Shown: positions 1 to 9,495, counted from the stretch's first letter. The stretch: DNA of 64,000 nucleotides from Tianweitania aestuarii (GCF_018457165.1 NZ_JAFMNX010000001.1:930001-994000); one strand, 5' to 3'. Notes: a model not told the origin generated them from the sequence alone. Numbers and translations are program-made.

Positions 1-211
1 CTGTGTTCGCCTGCAGCTATGCTGAGCTAAGCTTGACGATCAGTCATGACGCGCCTTGCTCTCTCCTATGAGGAGGGCTCGTCGTCATTGGACGCCGGTC
101 AGGTAAACTGCAGCGCCGTCGCTGTTCGCCTGACTACGCCCCCTCTTTCAGAAGCACAAAGCAAAACGCCCCCAAGAAGGGGGCGCTTTTATACGGGAGC
201 GTCGGGTCTGT
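1..211. other. Intergenic stretch at window edge, no gene seen
   Basis: No convincing coding frame, tRNA or other RNA gene was found before the lytic transglycosylase gene. The only clear structure is the terminator at 163-190. A weak 5-bp hairpin (CTCCT/AGGAG near 66-78) is not interpretable. Confidence 0.5.
163..190 (-). terminator. Rho-independent terminator downstream of the lytic transglycosylase gene
   Basis: A perfect 7-bp GC stem (CGCCCCC at 167-173, GGGGGCG at 179-185) with a 5-base loop has an A-run on one side and a T-run on the other. Read on the minus strand it ends in TTTT, about 20 bases past the stop codon at 212. It could also work for plus-strand transcription entering from the left. 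Confidence 0.8.
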
Positions 212-2284
212 TTAGCGGCCGCGCGATAGGTCGCCGGCAATATCCATCGAACCGGCCAGACGCATCTTGTAGATCTGGTAGTTTTCCATGACGCGCTGCA
301 CGTAGTTCCGCGTTTCGGTGAAGGGAATGCGCTCCACCCAATCCACGACGGTATCGATGTTCTGGCCGCGCGGATCGCCATAGCGCTTCGCCCATTCGGC
401 TGCACGCGACGGGCCGGCATTATAGCCGGCGAAGGTCATGACATAGGAGCCATCGAATCGGTCGAGCTGTGTCGACAGATAGGCCGCTCCGAGTGTCGCA
501 TTGTAGCCGGCGTCGGTGGTGAGCCGGTCAGCGGAATAAGCAAGCCCGCTCTTGCGCGCCATTTCCTTGGCCGTACCTGGCAGAAGCTGCAACAAGCCTC
601 TTGCACCCGCGCCGGAGACCGCGCCGGCGTTGAATTCACTTTCCTGTCGCGCAATCGCATAGGCCAGCGCCTTGCCAGCGGTCGACATCTTTGCCGAGGA
701 GGGAATGGCGCCGGTCGGATGAGCGAGGGCGCCAATGTCGAGGCCGCGCTGTCCGGCGATCTTACCGACACGCAAAGCGAGATAATGGTTGCCGCGCTTT
801 TCCGCCTGAACTGCCAGAAGCGCCAATTCGCCTGGGCTCGTCAGCTGCTCGGCCAGATCCCGGTAAAGACCGTCCGCACGCCAGGCATGGCCGGCAGCTT
901 CAAGACGTTGAATGGCTTGGACGGCTTCGCGGCCGGCAAAGTTCTGCCGATCGGTAAGCGTGGGTGAGGGGTATTCGGCCGTGATCGTATGGCGACCGAG
1001 CTTGGCGGAAGCCAGCTGCCCGTAATAGGTCGCGCCATAGCGTGCCGACTGCTGGTAATAAGTTTGCGCGCTGCCCGGTCCGCCGGCTTCCGCTGCTCGT
1101 CCCAACCAGTAATACGCACGAGACAAGGAGATCGGCGTGCTGGAAATCTTGGCGATGCGCGCGAAATGCGCAGCGGCAGTCTTGGCGTTTCCGAGGCTAC
1201 GTAGCGCATACCAGCCGGCGTGAAACTCTGCATCCGCGGCACTCGTCGCGCTTTCGGCGGCGTGAGAGGCCGCAACACGATAGGCGAGGTCCGGCTTTCC
1301 GATGTCGAGGAGCTCGCGCGACAACACGCGCCGCTCGATCCACCATGCATCGGGATCCACAAGCGCGCTGCGCTCCTTGGGGGCCCGCAGCATTGCCGCG
1401 GCAGCCAGCGTGTATTTTTCTGCCCGGCGCAGACTTTTGGCCTGCGCATAATAGAAGCCGGTTTCGCGCTGGGCTGCCGGAACCTGTTCGAGCAGGCTGG
1501 TGGCGTTGCGCTCATCACGAATCACGGCGGCCCACGCCTTGAAAAGCGCCTGCGCGCCGCTCAAGCCCGCAACACGTTCCGCAGAAGAAACGCGCTCATG
1601 GTAGAGCATCTGTTCCATGCGGGTACGATGATCCGACGTCGTCAGGATCTTGCCGAACTCGCGAATGATGGCCTGCTCGTCAGAGGCTTCGAGCTTCTCC
1701 GAGCGCCAATACGGAGCCAGCACAGCGCGGGCGCCCTTGGCATCGCCAATCGCAACATGGGCGCGGGCCAGCAGCAAGGTGCCGTCCTGTGTCAAAGGCG
1801 TGGTGCCGCCAAACGCATTGATGACGATGCGCGGCGCCGGCTTTTCGCGGGCGAGGGCGCGTTCGCTGTTGCGGCGAAGGGCAGCCATTCCCGGCCAGTT
1901 GGGCAGCATCGCCGCAGCATTCGCGATTTCATCGCTGCCCACGCCCGGATCAGCCGACAAGGCGATCGCCCAGGCAAGAATGTGCCGGTCCAGCGAGTTG
2001 GACGGCAGACTGTCACGCACGGCACGGGCGCGCGGGATGTTTCGCGATGAGATTGCGTCGAGTCCGCTCTTCAGCACCGTTACGCTGCCGCCGCGCTCGA
2101 GCTTGCCGGACGTGTCCACGCTGGAGCTCAAAGAGCCGGTCTTGATCTTGGTGTCGACAAACGAGTTGACGGCGGGGCGGCTCGTCGGCTTCGGCGCTTT
2201 GAACAGGTCAAATGCATGCGCCGCCGGCATCGTGGCGAGCATAACGCCGGTAAAGGCCAAAGGCAGGAGCGAGCGAGGCTTCAT
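212..2284 (-). CDS. slt: Soluble lytic murein transglycosylase (Slt70-like)
   Basis: This periplasmic enzyme cleaves the MurNAc-GlcNAc bond of peptidoglycan and forms 1,6-anhydro ends. The protein is 690 aa. The chosen ATG starts a clear signal peptide (MKPRSLLPLAFTGV..., AHA cleavage site); a longer frame to 2446 has no signal-like start. An alpha-helical superhelix-type region rich in Ala and Tyr occupies about residues 80-520. The C-terminal SLT domain carries the catalytic Glu at about residue 548 in RQESEF, followed by GARGLLQLLPGTA and the NATLGAAYL and FAGYNAGP motifs. It is divergent from dapA, as in other rhizobia, and is followed by its own terminator. Confidence 0.93.
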   Translation of the reverse strand: MKPRSLLPLAFTGVMLATMPAAHAFDLFKAPKPTSRPAVNSFVDTKIKTGSLSSSVDTSGKLERGGSVTVLKSGLDAISSRNIPRARAVRDSLPSNSLDRHILAWAIALSADPGVGSDEIANAAAMLPNWPGMAALRRNSERALAREKPAPRIVINAFGGTTPLTQDGTLLLARAHVAIGDAKGARAVLAPYWRSEKLEASDEQAIIREFGKILTTSDHRTRMEQMLYHERVSSAERVAGLSGAQALFKAWAAVIRDERNATSLLEQVPAAQRETGFYYAQAKSLRRAEKYTLAAAAMLRAPKERSALVDPDAWWIERRVLSRELLDIGKPDLAYRVAASHAAESATSAADAEFHAGWYALRSLGNAKTAAAHFARIAKISSTPISLSRAYYWLGRAAEAGGPGSAQTYYQQSARYGATYYGQLASAKLGRHTITAEYPSPTLTDRQNFAGREAVQAIQRLEAAGHAWRADGLYRDLAEQLTSPGELALLAVQAEKRGNHYLALRVGKIAGQRGLDIGALAHPTGAIPSSAKMSTAGKALAYAIARQESEFNAGAVSGAGARGLLQLLPGTAKEMARKSGLAYSADRLTTDAGYNATLGAAYLSTQLDRFDGSYVMTFAGYNAGPSRAAEWAKRYGDPRGQNIDTVVDWVERIPFTETRNYVQRVMENYQIYKMRLAGSMDIAGDLSRGR

Positions 2285-2529
2285 GTCGTTGATTTCCCAT
2301 AACCAGACGAGATGCGGGGAAAGATGGCGAGGGTTAGCTAGGAGTAAGCAAGCAGGATGAAGAGAGCGTAAAGACGCTGCCTCTTCCTGCGTTGTCGCTT
2401 TCCTCGCGTCCATTCGTTGGGCCGACGTGAACGAGCGCCGTGTCAAGACTATGGTGCCGCGGGACGCAATCGTCTAGAAGTCCTCGCCCGCCGATGGTTG
2501 GAGGGCATCTATTGCTTGGAGCTGGAATG

Positions 2530-3411
2530 ATGTTGAGAGGCTCGATTACGGCGCTCGTGACCCCGTTTACTCAGGATGGTCGCTTCGACGAGAAAGCCTT
2601 TCACGATTTCGTGGCCTGGCAGATCGCCGAGGGCACGCATGGTGTTGTGCCCGTTGGAACTACCGGCGAGACGCCGACCTTGTCGCATGAGGAACATCGC
2701 CAGGTCGTCAAGGCCTGCGTTGGCGTTGCCAAGGGCAAGGTGCCGGTGATTGCGGGTGCCGGTTCAAACAACACCCGTGAAGCTGTCGAACTGGCTCAGT
2801 TTGCAGAAAGCGTCGGCGCCGATGCTGTGCTGGTTGTTACACCTTATTACAACAAGCCTCCGCAGCGCGGTCTCTATGCGCACTTCAAGGCTGTTGCGGA
2901 AGCCACGTCGCTGCCGATCCTGATCTACAACATTCCGGGTCGTTCAGTCGTCGACATGACGCCGGAAACGATGGGGCAGCTGGCGCACGACTTCAAGAAC
3001 ATCGTCGGCGTGAAGGATGCGACCGGCAAGATCGAGCGCGTTTCGGAACAGCGCATCACCTGCGGCAAGGATTTCATCCAGCTGTCGGGCGAGGATGCTT
3101 CGGCGCTCGGCTTCAATGCGCATGGCGGCGTGGGCGCCATTTCGGTGACATCCAATGTCGCGCCGCGGCTCTGCTCGGAATTCCAGGAAGCCTGCCGCGC
3201 CAACGACATGGAACGCGCCCGCGAATTGCAGGACCTCTTGATGCCGCTGCACAAGGCGATCTTCATCGAACCCGGTGTATCGGGCACGAAATACGCTCTG
3301 TCGCGCCTCGGCAAGATCGAGAATGTCGTGCGTTCCCCGCTGGTGCCGATCGAAAACAGCACGGCTGAGAAGATTGACGCTGCTTTGAAGCATGCCGGAC
3401 TGATGAACTGA
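2530..3411 (+). CDS. dapA: 4-hydroxy-tetrahydrodipicolinate synthase
   Basis: DapA condenses pyruvate with aspartate semialdehyde in the cytoplasm, the first committed step of the lysine and meso-diaminopimelate pathway. The 293-aa length fits the family. Visible residues are Thr44-Thr45 in GTTGET, Tyr133 in IYNIPGR, Arg138, and the Schiff-base Lys162 in VGVKDATG. Two adjacent ATG codons (2527 and 2530) follow a GGAG at 2518-2521. The second gives the better spacing and the family's usual N-terminus ([13 protein letters not shown]). The smpB gene follows 27 bases later, so the two are probably co-transcribed. Confidence 0.96.
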   Translation: MLRGSITALVTPFTQDGRFDEKAFHDFVAWQIAEGTHGVVPVGTTGETPTLSHEEHRQVVKACVGVAKGKVPVIAGAGSNNTREAVELAQFAESVGADAVLVVTPYYNKPPQRGLYAHFKAVAEATSLPILIYNIPGRSVVDMTPETMGQLAHDFKNIVGVKDATGKIERVSEQRITCGKDFIQLSGEDASALGFNAHGGVGAISVTSNVAPRLCSEFQEACRANDMERARELQDLLMPLHKAIFIEPGVSGTKYALSRLGKIENVVRSPLVPIENSTAEKIDAALKHAGLMN

Positions 3412-3438
3412 GGCTAGTTGAGCCCTATCTAAGCCGCC

Positions 3439-3915
3439 ATGAGCCAGAAGAAGCACGATCCCAACAACAAGATTGCAGCTGAGAACCGCAAGGCGCGTTT
3501 TTCCTATGAGGTTCTCGACACGCTGGAGGCCGGCCTCGTTTTGACGGGGACGGAGGTCAAGTCGCTGCGTGAAGGTCACGCCACGATCGGCGAATCCTAC
3601 GCGTCGGTCGAAGGCGGCGAGATCTGGCTGATCAATTCCTATCTGCCGGAATATTTGCAGGCGAATCGCTTCAACCATGAGCCTCGCCGGCGCCGCAAGC
3701 TCTTGTTGAACAAGCGGGAAATGGCGCGCCTGTCGCAAAGCATCGAGCGCGAGGGCATGACGCTCGTGCCGTTGAAGATCTATTTCAACGATCGTGGCCG
3801 CGCCAAGCTGCAGCTCGCGGTCGCTCGCGGCCGCAAGCTGCACGACAAGCGCGAAGCATCGAAGCAGCGCGACTGGGGCCGGGAAAAGGCTCGGCTTCTG
3901 CGGGATCGTGGCTGA
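3439..3915 (+). CDS. smpB: SsrA-binding protein
   Basis: SmpB binds tmRNA and delivers it to stalled ribosomes for trans-translation. The protein is 158 aa, the usual size. It has the family's OB-fold signatures ([26 protein letters not shown], then INSYLPEY), the KLLLNKREM segment, and a basic C-terminal tail ([19 protein letters not shown]) that in the family enters the mRNA channel. It lies between dapA and a small exported protein whose ATG overlaps its stop (TGATG). No tmRNA gene was found in this window. Confidence 0.96.
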   Translation: MSQKKHDPNNKIAAENRKARFSYEVLDTLEAGLVLTGTEVKSLREGHATIGESYASVEGGEIWLINSYLPEYLQANRFNHEPRRRRKLLLNKREMARLSQSIEREGMTLVPLKIYFNDRGRAKLQLAVARGRKLHDKREASKQRDWGREKARLLRDRG

Positions 3916-4286
3916 TGAAGCGGTTCCTGCTCGGCTTGATGTTCATGGCCGGCACGATGCTGCCGGCGCATGCCGCCGAGCCGGCTGCCCATTTCGCGCA
4001 ACGCCTGCACCAGCACCTGATGACGGTGCGGGGTGATGCGCGCGTGGTGGCGGTGGCCCGCGAAGCCTCACCGAGCAATGTGACTGTAGAGTTTCAGCTT
4101 GATCCCGATGGCAGGGTCGACAATCCGAAGATCGTACACTCCATTTTGTCGCAGGATGCTCAACGAGCAATCCTCGCAGCGCTCGGCGATCTGCCACCGA
4201 TTCCACTTGACGGCTATGCAGCGGAAGCAACTTACCGCCTGCCGCTAAGGCTGGAATACACCGAACCGGCTATGCCGGCCCAGTAG
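3915..4286 (+). CDS. Small periplasmic protein with a TonB C-terminal-like domain
   Basis: The 123-aa protein has a signal peptide ([20 protein letters not shown]). The mature part matches the pattern of a TonB/TolA C-terminal domain: a strand (VTVEFQLDPDGRVDNPKIVHS), a helix with DAQRAILAALGDLPPIP, and a final strand (YRLPLRLEY). There is no membrane anchor or proline-rich linker, so it is not a conventional TonB. The start codon overlaps the smpB stop by one base, which suggests translational coupling. The 3' end overlaps the convergent uracil-DNA glycosylase gene by 17 bases. The domain call is from pattern recognition; its role is unknown. Confidence 0.7.
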   Translation: MKRFLLGLMFMAGTMLPAHAAEPAAHFAQRLHQHLMTVRGDARVVAVAREASPSNVTVEFQLDPDGRVDNPKIVHSILSQDAQRAILAALGDLPPIPLDGYAAEATYRLPLRLEYTEPAMPAQ

Positions 4287-4956
4287 GTGAACCAGCCGAA
4301 TCGATCACGCTGCGCGCAAGCCTGAACACATTGTGGAACATGGGTGTGGTCAGCACGCCCGTATTCGTGTTGTAGCGCGAACAATGATAGCTCGAAATGA
4401 TCGTCGGCCCACCCGGCACATCAGCCGGCAGGGCGTGCTTGAACGGGTAATCCTTGATCTTCAACCCGTAGGCGCGAACCGTCGATTGGTGCGCGATCGA
4501 GCCCAGCGTCACGACGACTTGCAAGGCATCCGGCTGATCGAAGAGCGGCGTCAGAAACTGGCGACAGGTTCGGATTTCTTCCGGCGTCGGCTTGTTTTCC
4601 GGCGGCACGCAGCGGACCGAATTGACAATCGCGGTGTCCACCAGCTGCAGACTGTCATCCGGTCGGGCTTCAAACTGGCCGGATGCGAAGCCGAATCTCA
4701 GGAGCGTGCTGTAAAGCAGATCGCCTGCATAATCGCCAGTGAACGGGCGACCGGTACGATTGGCGCCCCGTACACCGGGCGCCAGTCCGACGATCAGCAG
4801 CTTGGCAGATGCAATACCCCCAGCCGGCAAGAATGGCGGCACAGGTGCGTTGAACCAGTCAGGTTCGCGCGCGCGCCAGCCGGCAATGAAGTCGTGCAGG
4901 CGAGGGCAGAAATTGCAATCGGGCGAGGGCTCCGGCTGCAGAACAACATCAGACAA
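4270..4956 (-). CDS. Uracil-DNA glycosylase, family 5 (UDGb) type
   Basis: The enzyme removes uracil and related deaminated bases from DNA to start base-excision repair. Family-5-type signatures are seen: motif 1 GLAPGVRGANRTGRPFTGD and motif 2 SYHCSRYNTNTG. Cysteines for a 4Fe-4S cluster are present as CNFC near the N-terminus and as C(x)nC around NSVRCVPPENKPTPEEIRTC. The start is uncertain. A TTG at 4956 gives 228 aa, an 8-base overlap with the NYN gene and a GGAAAA upstream. The only in-frame ATG, at 5034, would give 254 aa with a much deeper overlap. It is probably co-transcribed with the NYN gene. Confidence 0.88.
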   Translation of the reverse strand: MSDVVLQPEPSPDCNFCPRLHDFIAGWRAREPDWFNAPVPPFLPAGGIASAKLLIVGLAPGVRGANRTGRPFTGDYAGDLLYSTLLRFGFASGQFEARPDDSLQLVDTAIVNSVRCVPPENKPTPEEIRTCRQFLTPLFDQPDALQVVVTLGSIAHQSTVRAYGLKIKDYPFKHALPADVPGGPTIISSYHCSRYNTNTGVLTTPMFHNVFRLARSVIDSAGSPTGPA

Positions 4957-5536
4957 GATCGTTTTCCGGTTCAAGCTCAGTGGGCTCGGGACGGCGCACC
5001 GGCCGTTCGGAAGGATCGCGGCCGACTTCGGCACGCAAGCTCTGCAGGTCGATGAAAAAATCGGCCTGGCGGCGCAGCTCGTCGGAAATCATAGGTGGCT
5101 GCGACGACATGGTGGACACGACGCTGACCTTGCGGCCGCGACGCTGCAACGCTTCCACCAGCGAACGGAAGTCGCCATCGCCGGAAAAGATCACGTAATG
5201 ATCGACGACGTCGGCGAGCTCCAGCGCATCGATCGCGAGCTCGATATCCATATTGCCTTTGACCTTGCGGCGTCCGGTGGCGTCGGTGAACTCCTTGGCC
5301 GGCTTCGTCACGACACGATATCCGTTGTAATCGAGCCAGTCGATCAGCGGGCGGATGGAGGAGTATTCCTGATCCTCAACAAGCGCGGTGTAGTAATAGG
5401 CACGCAGGAGGTAGCCGCGCTTCTGAAAGTTCGCGAGCAGCTTGCGATAATCGATGTCGAAGCCAAGCGAGCGCGACGTGGCGTAGAGGTTGGCTCCGTC
5501 GATGAACAAGGCAATCTTTTCGCGCGGGTCGAACAT
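4949..5536 (-). CDS. NYN-domain (LabA/DUF88) protein, putative ribonuclease
   Basis: NYN domains are PIN-like folds, and members are known or predicted metal-dependent ribonucleases. The 195-aa protein shows the acidic constellation of the family: ALFIDGANLY (Asp near residue 14), later VKGNMDIELAIDAL, and VIFSGDGDFRSLVEALQRRGRKVSVVS near the C-terminus of the domain. The ATG at 5536 follows an AAGGAA motif and matches the family start; a longer frame upstream has no supporting features. It is divergent from rpoZ across about 200 bases and overlaps the uracil-DNA glycosylase gene. The RNA target is unknown. Confidence 0.88.
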   Translation of the reverse strand: MFDPREKIALFIDGANLYATSRSLGFDIDYRKLLANFQKRGYLLRAYYYTALVEDQEYSSIRPLIDWLDYNGYRVVTKPAKEFTDATGRRKVKGNMDIELAIDALELADVVDHYVIFSGDGDFRSLVEALQRRGRKVSVVSTMSSQPPMISDELRRQADFFIDLQSLRAEVGRDPSERPVRRPEPTELEPENDLV

Positions 5537-5742
5537 CGGGAAATTCCTTCTACGAAAATTCAAAGTCGAAACATTATGAAGAAACTGGTGGGGGCAAAAA
5601 GCGTTGCACGTCTTTATAGCTTCAACCACATTTCTGCCAAAATGCGTCGGATTGGAAGAGCGCACTCCGCCTTGTTTTTTCCGCCTTTTCCGGCTAAACA
5701 CGCCGTCAATTCCGACATCCCAGTGATATGAAAGGGGCATTC

Positions 5743-6132
5743 ATGGCCCGCGTAACCGTTGAAGACTGCATCGACAAGGTGAACAACCGCTTCGAGCTGG
5801 TTCTGCTTGCCGGTCACCGCGCCCGCCTCATCTCCCAGGGTGCACCCATCACCGTTGATCGTGACAACGACAAGAACCCAGTCGTTGCCCTTCGTGAAAT
5901 CGCCGACGAGAAGCTCTCGCCGGGCGATCTCAAGGAAGATCTGATTCATTCGCTGCAGAAGCATGTGGAAGTCGATGAGCCGGAAGCGGATGCCGGTCAC
6001 GTCGATGCCACTGCCAGCGCGCCGGCTGACGATGTCGAAGAAGAGAACGTCACTTTCGACCGCATGACGGAAGAAGACCTGATCGCCGGCATCGAGGGGC
6101 TCGTGGCTCCGGAAAAAAGCGACGACTTCTGA
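5743..6132 (+). CDS. rpoZ: RNA polymerase omega subunit
   Basis: Omega helps assemble RNA polymerase and, in proteobacteria, contributes to a ppGpp-binding site. The protein is 129 aa with the conserved N-terminus [23 protein letters not shown]..., RARLI, and [16 protein letters not shown]. An acidic C-terminal extension (about residues 75-129) makes it longer than the 91-aa E. coli protein, as is common in alphaproteobacteria. AAAGGGG lies 5 bases before the chosen ATG; an upstream in-frame ATG at 5728 would hold the ribosome site inside the gene. A terminator follows, then rsh, the ppGpp synthase. Confidence 0.95.
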   Translation: MARVTVEDCIDKVNNRFELVLLAGHRARLISQGAPITVDRDNDKNPVVALREIADEKLSPGDLKEDLIHSLQKHVEVDEPEADAGHVDATASAPADDVEEENVTFDRMTEEDLIAGIEGLVAPEKSDDF

Positions 6133-6182
6133 TTGCCTGGATCAATCGCCGCATCTGTCATGCAGGCGATTTGATGCTACCT

Positions 6183-6222
6183 AAGGGGTATCGGCGCGGT
6201 TCGGCGGCGGTACCCCTTTTCT
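6183..6222 (+). terminator. Rho-independent terminator between rpoZ and rsh
   Basis: AAGGGGTA (6183-6190) pairs with TACCCCTT (6211-6218) around a GC-rich loop, followed by TTTTCTT. It lies 50 bases after the rpoZ stop. It probably limits readthrough into rsh. Confidence 0.75.
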
Positions 6223-6246
6223 TGTTCTGCTTTGGAGCTTCCGCCC

Positions 6247-8475
6247 ATGATGCGTCAGTATGAGCTTGTCGAGCGCGTGCAGCGCTACAAGCCTGACGTC
6301 AATGAAGCGCTGCTCAACAAGGCCTATGTCTATGCCATGCAGAAGCATGGCCACCAGAAGCGCGCTTCCGGCGATCCCTACTTCTCGCATCCGCTCGAAG
6401 TCGCTGCGATTCTGACCGACATGCATATGGATGAGGCGACGATTGCGGTCGCCTTGCTGCATGACACGATCGAGGACACGACCGCCACGCGCCAGGAGAT
6501 CGACGCGCTGTTCGGGCAGGATCTCGGCGTCCTTGTGGAAGGGCTGACCAAGCTCAAGAGGCTCGACCTGGTTTCCAAGAAGGCGGAGCAGGCGGAGAAC
6601 CTTCGCAAGCTCCTTCTGGCGATCGCCCAGGATGTGCGTGTCCTTCTCGTGAAACTTGCCGACCGCATGCACAACATGCGCACGCTGGATCACATGGCGC
6701 CGGAAAAGCGCCTGCGGATAGCGGAAGAAACCATGGATATCTACGCGCCGCTGGCTGGTCGCATGGGTATGCAGGGCGTGCGTGAAGAGCTCGAAGAGCT
6801 CGCGTTCCGCCACATCAATCCGGAAGCCTTTGACACCGTCACCAAGCGGTTGGCCGATATCTTTGAGCGCAACAAGACGACGCTCACCGATATTGAAACG
6901 CTCCTTTCCGAGCTGTTCGCCCGCTTTGGCATCAAGGCGAGCGTTAAGAGCCGGCAGAAACGAGCGTGGTCGGTGTTCCGCAAGATGGAAACAAAGGCGC
7001 TGTCGTTCGAGCAGCTGTCCGACATCTTCGGCTTCCGCGTTCTCGTGAATAGCGTGGAAGACTGCTACCGCGTTCTTGGCCTGATCCACACGACCTGGTC
7101 GATGGTCCCCGGTCGTTTCAAGGATTACATCTCTACGCCAAAGCAGAACGATTACAGCTCGATCCACACCACCATTGTCGGCCCAGCCAAGCAGCGTATC
7201 GAGCTGCAGATCCGCACCGATGAAATGAACAAGATCGCCGAATATGGCGTGGCCGCTCATGCGCTCTATAAGGACGGCATGACCAAGGCGCCTGCTGGCC
7301 ATGGTGTGTCCAAGGACACCAATGCCTATGCCTGGCTGCGACGCACGATCGAGGCGCTGGCCGAAGGCGACAGTCCGGAAGACTTTCTCGAAAACACCAA
7401 GCTGGAGCTTTTCCAGGACCAGGTCTTCTGCTTCACGCCAAAGGGCAAGCTGATCGCGCTGCCACGTGGCGCCACGCCGATCGACTTTGCCTACGCCGTG
7501 CATACGGATGTCGGCGACACCTGCGTCGGCGTGAAGGTCAACGGCCACGTCATGCCGCTGATGACCGAGTTGAAGAACGGCGACGAGGTCGAGATCATCC
7601 GTTCAAAGGCGCAGGTCCCACCCGCCGCCTGGGAATCGATGGTGGTGACCGGCAAGGCACGCGCCGCTATCCGGCGCGCGACCAAGAACGCGATCCGCAA
7701 ACAGTATTCCGGTCTGGGCATCCGCATTCTCGAGCGCGCTTTTGAGCGCAGCGGCAAGACCTTCTCCAAGGACACGCTGAAGCCTGTCCTGCATCGTCTT
7801 GGGCACAAAGAGATCGATGACGTGTTGGCGGCTGTCGGTCGCGGCGAGTTGCCATCGCAATATGTCATCAAGGCGCTGTTTCCCGATTACAAGGACGAGC
7901 GCGTGTCGCCGGTGCCCCGTCAGCGCGAAGAAGGTTGGTTCAATCTGCGTAATGCAGCGGGCATGCTGTTTCAGGTGCCAAGCCGCTCTTCGTCTTCGTC
8001 CTCGTCGCGCAAGACGAGAAGCGAAGGTGCCTTGCCCATCCGAGGCGTTCAGGGCGATCTGCCCGTGAAGTTCGCACCGGAAGGCGCGGTGCCTGGTGAC
8101 CGTATCGTCGGAATTTTCGAGCCGGGGCAGGGCATTACGATCTATCCGATCCAGTCGCCGTCCTTGACCGCCTTCGACGATCATCCCGAACGCTGGATCG
8201 ATGTGCGCTGGGACATCGACGAGGCGACGTCGGAACGTTTCCCTGCAAGGATTGCGGTGACGCTGATCAATGCGCCGGGTTCACTGGCTGAAATTGCCGG
8301 CACGATTGCCGCGAACGATGCCAACATCCACAACCTGTCCATGCTCAGCACTGCACCCGATTTCACGGAAATGCTGATCGATCTGGAAGTGTGGGACTTA
8401 AAGCATTTGAGCCGGTTGCTGTCGCAACTGAAGGATACGTCCAGCGTTAGTGACGCACGCCGCGTCAATGGCTGA
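6247..8475 (+). CDS. rsh: Bifunctional (p)ppGpp synthase/hydrolase Rsh
   Basis: This is the single RelA/SpoT homologue typical of alphaproteobacteria, controlling the stringent response by making and degrading ppGpp. Domains in the 742-aa protein: HD hydrolase (about 25-200, His48 in YFSHP, His72-Asp73 in LHDTIEDT, LADRMHNMRT); synthetase (about 230-350, with GRFKDYISTPKQNDYSSIHT); TGS (about 390-455, VFCFTPKGKLIALPRGATPIDFAYAVH); and a C-terminal ACT domain (about 660-735, RIAVTLINAPGSLAEIAG). Both catalytic halves look intact. A run of serines (about residues 580-587) lies in the linker before ACT. GGAG at 6234-6237 supports the ATG. Confidence 0.96.
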   Translation: MMRQYELVERVQRYKPDVNEALLNKAYVYAMQKHGHQKRASGDPYFSHPLEVAAILTDMHMDEATIAVALLHDTIEDTTATRQEIDALFGQDLGVLVEGLTKLKRLDLVSKKAEQAENLRKLLLAIAQDVRVLLVKLADRMHNMRTLDHMAPEKRLRIAEETMDIYAPLAGRMGMQGVREELEELAFRHINPEAFDTVTKRLADIFERNKTTLTDIETLLSELFARFGIKASVKSRQKRAWSVFRKMETKALSFEQLSDIFGFRVLVNSVEDCYRVLGLIHTTWSMVPGRFKDYISTPKQNDYSSIHTTIVGPAKQRIELQIRTDEMNKIAEYGVAAHALYKDGMTKAPAGHGVSKDTNAYAWLRRTIEALAEGDSPEDFLENTKLELFQDQVFCFTPKGKLIALPRGATPIDFAYAVHTDVGDTCVGVKVNGHVMPLMTELKNGDEVEIIRSKAQVPPAAWESMVVTGKARAAIRRATKNAIRKQYSGLGIRILERAFERSGKTFSKDTLKPVLHRLGHKEIDDVLAAVGRGELPSQYVIKALFPDYKDERVSPVPRQREEGWFNLRNAAGMLFQVPSRSSSSSSSRKTRSEGALPIRGVQGDLPVKFAPEGAVPGDRIVGIFEPGQGITIYPIQSPSLTAFDDHPERWIDVRWDIDEATSERFPARIAVTLINAPGSLAEIAGTIAANDANIHNLSMLSTAPDFTEMLIDLEVWDLKHLSRLLSQLKDTSSVSDARRVNG

Positions 8476-8497
8476 TCATGCGGATTGGAAAGACTCC

Positions 8498-9088
8498 ATG
8501 GACACGGATGAAGTTATAGAAGTTTTCCGCGAGGCCGGTGCCATCCTGGAAGGTCATTTCATTCTGACCTCCGGCTTGCGCAGCCCGATTTTCCTGCAGA
8601 AGGCGCGTGTCTTCATGCATGCGGACAAAACGGAAAAGCTCTGCCGCGCCTTGGCCGAAAAGATCCGGGAGCAGTTCCCAGACGGGATCGATTATGTCGT
8701 CGGCCCTGCCATCGGCGGTCTTATTCCCTCCTATGAGACGTCACGCCATCTTGGCGTACCGTCCATCTGGGTCGAGCGCGAGAATGGTGAGTTCCGGTTG
8801 AAGCGCTTCGACATTCCGGAAGGCGCGCGTATCGTGATTGTGGAAGACATCGTCACCACCGGTCTGTCGATTCGCGAAACGGTGGTGGCGATGACGAATG
8901 TCGGCGCTAACGTCTTGGGCGCCGCCTGCATCATCGATCGTTCAGCAGGCAAGTCGGATGTCGGCGTTCCGCTCATTTCGCTGGCGCAGTATGAGGTGCC
9001 GGCCTATCCGCCTGACCTGATGCCTGAAGATCTCGCCAAGATCCCGCCGGTTAAACCTGGCAGCCGATACACCAAAGCGCCCGCCTGA
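8498..9088 (+). CDS. pyrE: Orotate phosphoribosyltransferase
   Basis: PyrE makes orotidine 5'-monophosphate from orotate and PRPP in pyrimidine synthesis. The 196-aa protein has [23 protein letters not shown] at the N-terminus, the flexible loop with conserved basic residues, and the PRPP-binding motif [11 protein letters not shown] at residues 113-122. Start choice: the ATG at 8498 has GGAAAG at a good distance and the family N-terminus ([15 protein letters not shown]). An in-frame ATG at 8468 overlaps the end of rsh and is less likely. It follows rsh closely and precedes acpS by 8 bases. Confidence 0.93.
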   Translation: MDTDEVIEVFREAGAILEGHFILTSGLRSPIFLQKARVFMHADKTEKLCRALAEKIREQFPDGIDYVVGPAIGGLIPSYETSRHLGVPSIWVERENGEFRLKRFDIPEGARIVIVEDIVTTGLSIRETVVAMTNVGANVLGAACIIDRSAGKSDVGVPLISLAQYEVPAYPPDLMPEDLAKIPPVKPGSRYTKAPA

Positions 9089-9096
9089 TCGCTGAC

Positions 9097-9495
9097 ATGA
9101 TTATCGGCATCGGCAGCGACCTCATCGACATCAGGCGGATCGAGAAAACGCTCGATCGGCACGGAGAGCGTTTTCGTGCGCGGGTGTTTACCGAGGTCGA
9201 GCAGGCGAAGTCGGACCGGCGCAAGGAGCGCGCAGCGTCTTACGCCAAGCGCTTCGCCGCCAAGGAGGCCTGTTCCAAGGCGCTTGGAACCGGCCTTTCG
9301 CAGGGCGTTTTCTGGCGCGACATGGGGGTCGTGAACCTGCCGGGCGGTAAGCCGACCATGCATCTGACGGGCGGCGCGGCGGATCGTTTGACGCAGATGA
9401 TGCCGGCAAGGCATCGCGCGGTCGTGCATCTCACCATCACCGACGATTATCCATTGGCACAAGCCTTCGTGATCATAGAAGCTTTGCCGGAATAG
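9097..9495 (+). CDS. acpS: Holo-[acyl-carrier-protein] synthase
   Basis: AcpS transfers 4'-phosphopantetheine from CoA to the conserved serine of acyl carrier protein, here AcpP encoded at 55.1 kb. The 132-aa protein shows both metal and CoA-binding motifs: [13 protein letters not shown] (Asp8) and [16 protein letters not shown] (Glu57). Length and motif spacing are normal for the family. It starts 8 bases after pyrE and is probably part of the same transcript, with lepB next. Confidence 0.95.
   Translation: MIIGIGSDLIDIRRIEKTLDRHGERFRARVFTEVEQAKSDRRKERAASYAKRFAAKEACSKALGTGLSQGVFWRDMGVVNLPGGKPTMHLTGGAADRLTQMMPARHRAVVHLTITDDYPLAQAFVIIEALPE

Noticed and set aside
3400-3440. tmRNA (ssrA) near smpB
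   Set aside because: No tag-coding sequence or two-piece tmRNA structure was recognised near smpB or elsewhere in the window.
6181-7548. A 455-codon open frame antisense to rsh
   Set aside because: It overlaps well-conserved Rsh domains and the rpoZ terminator, with no protein-family pattern.
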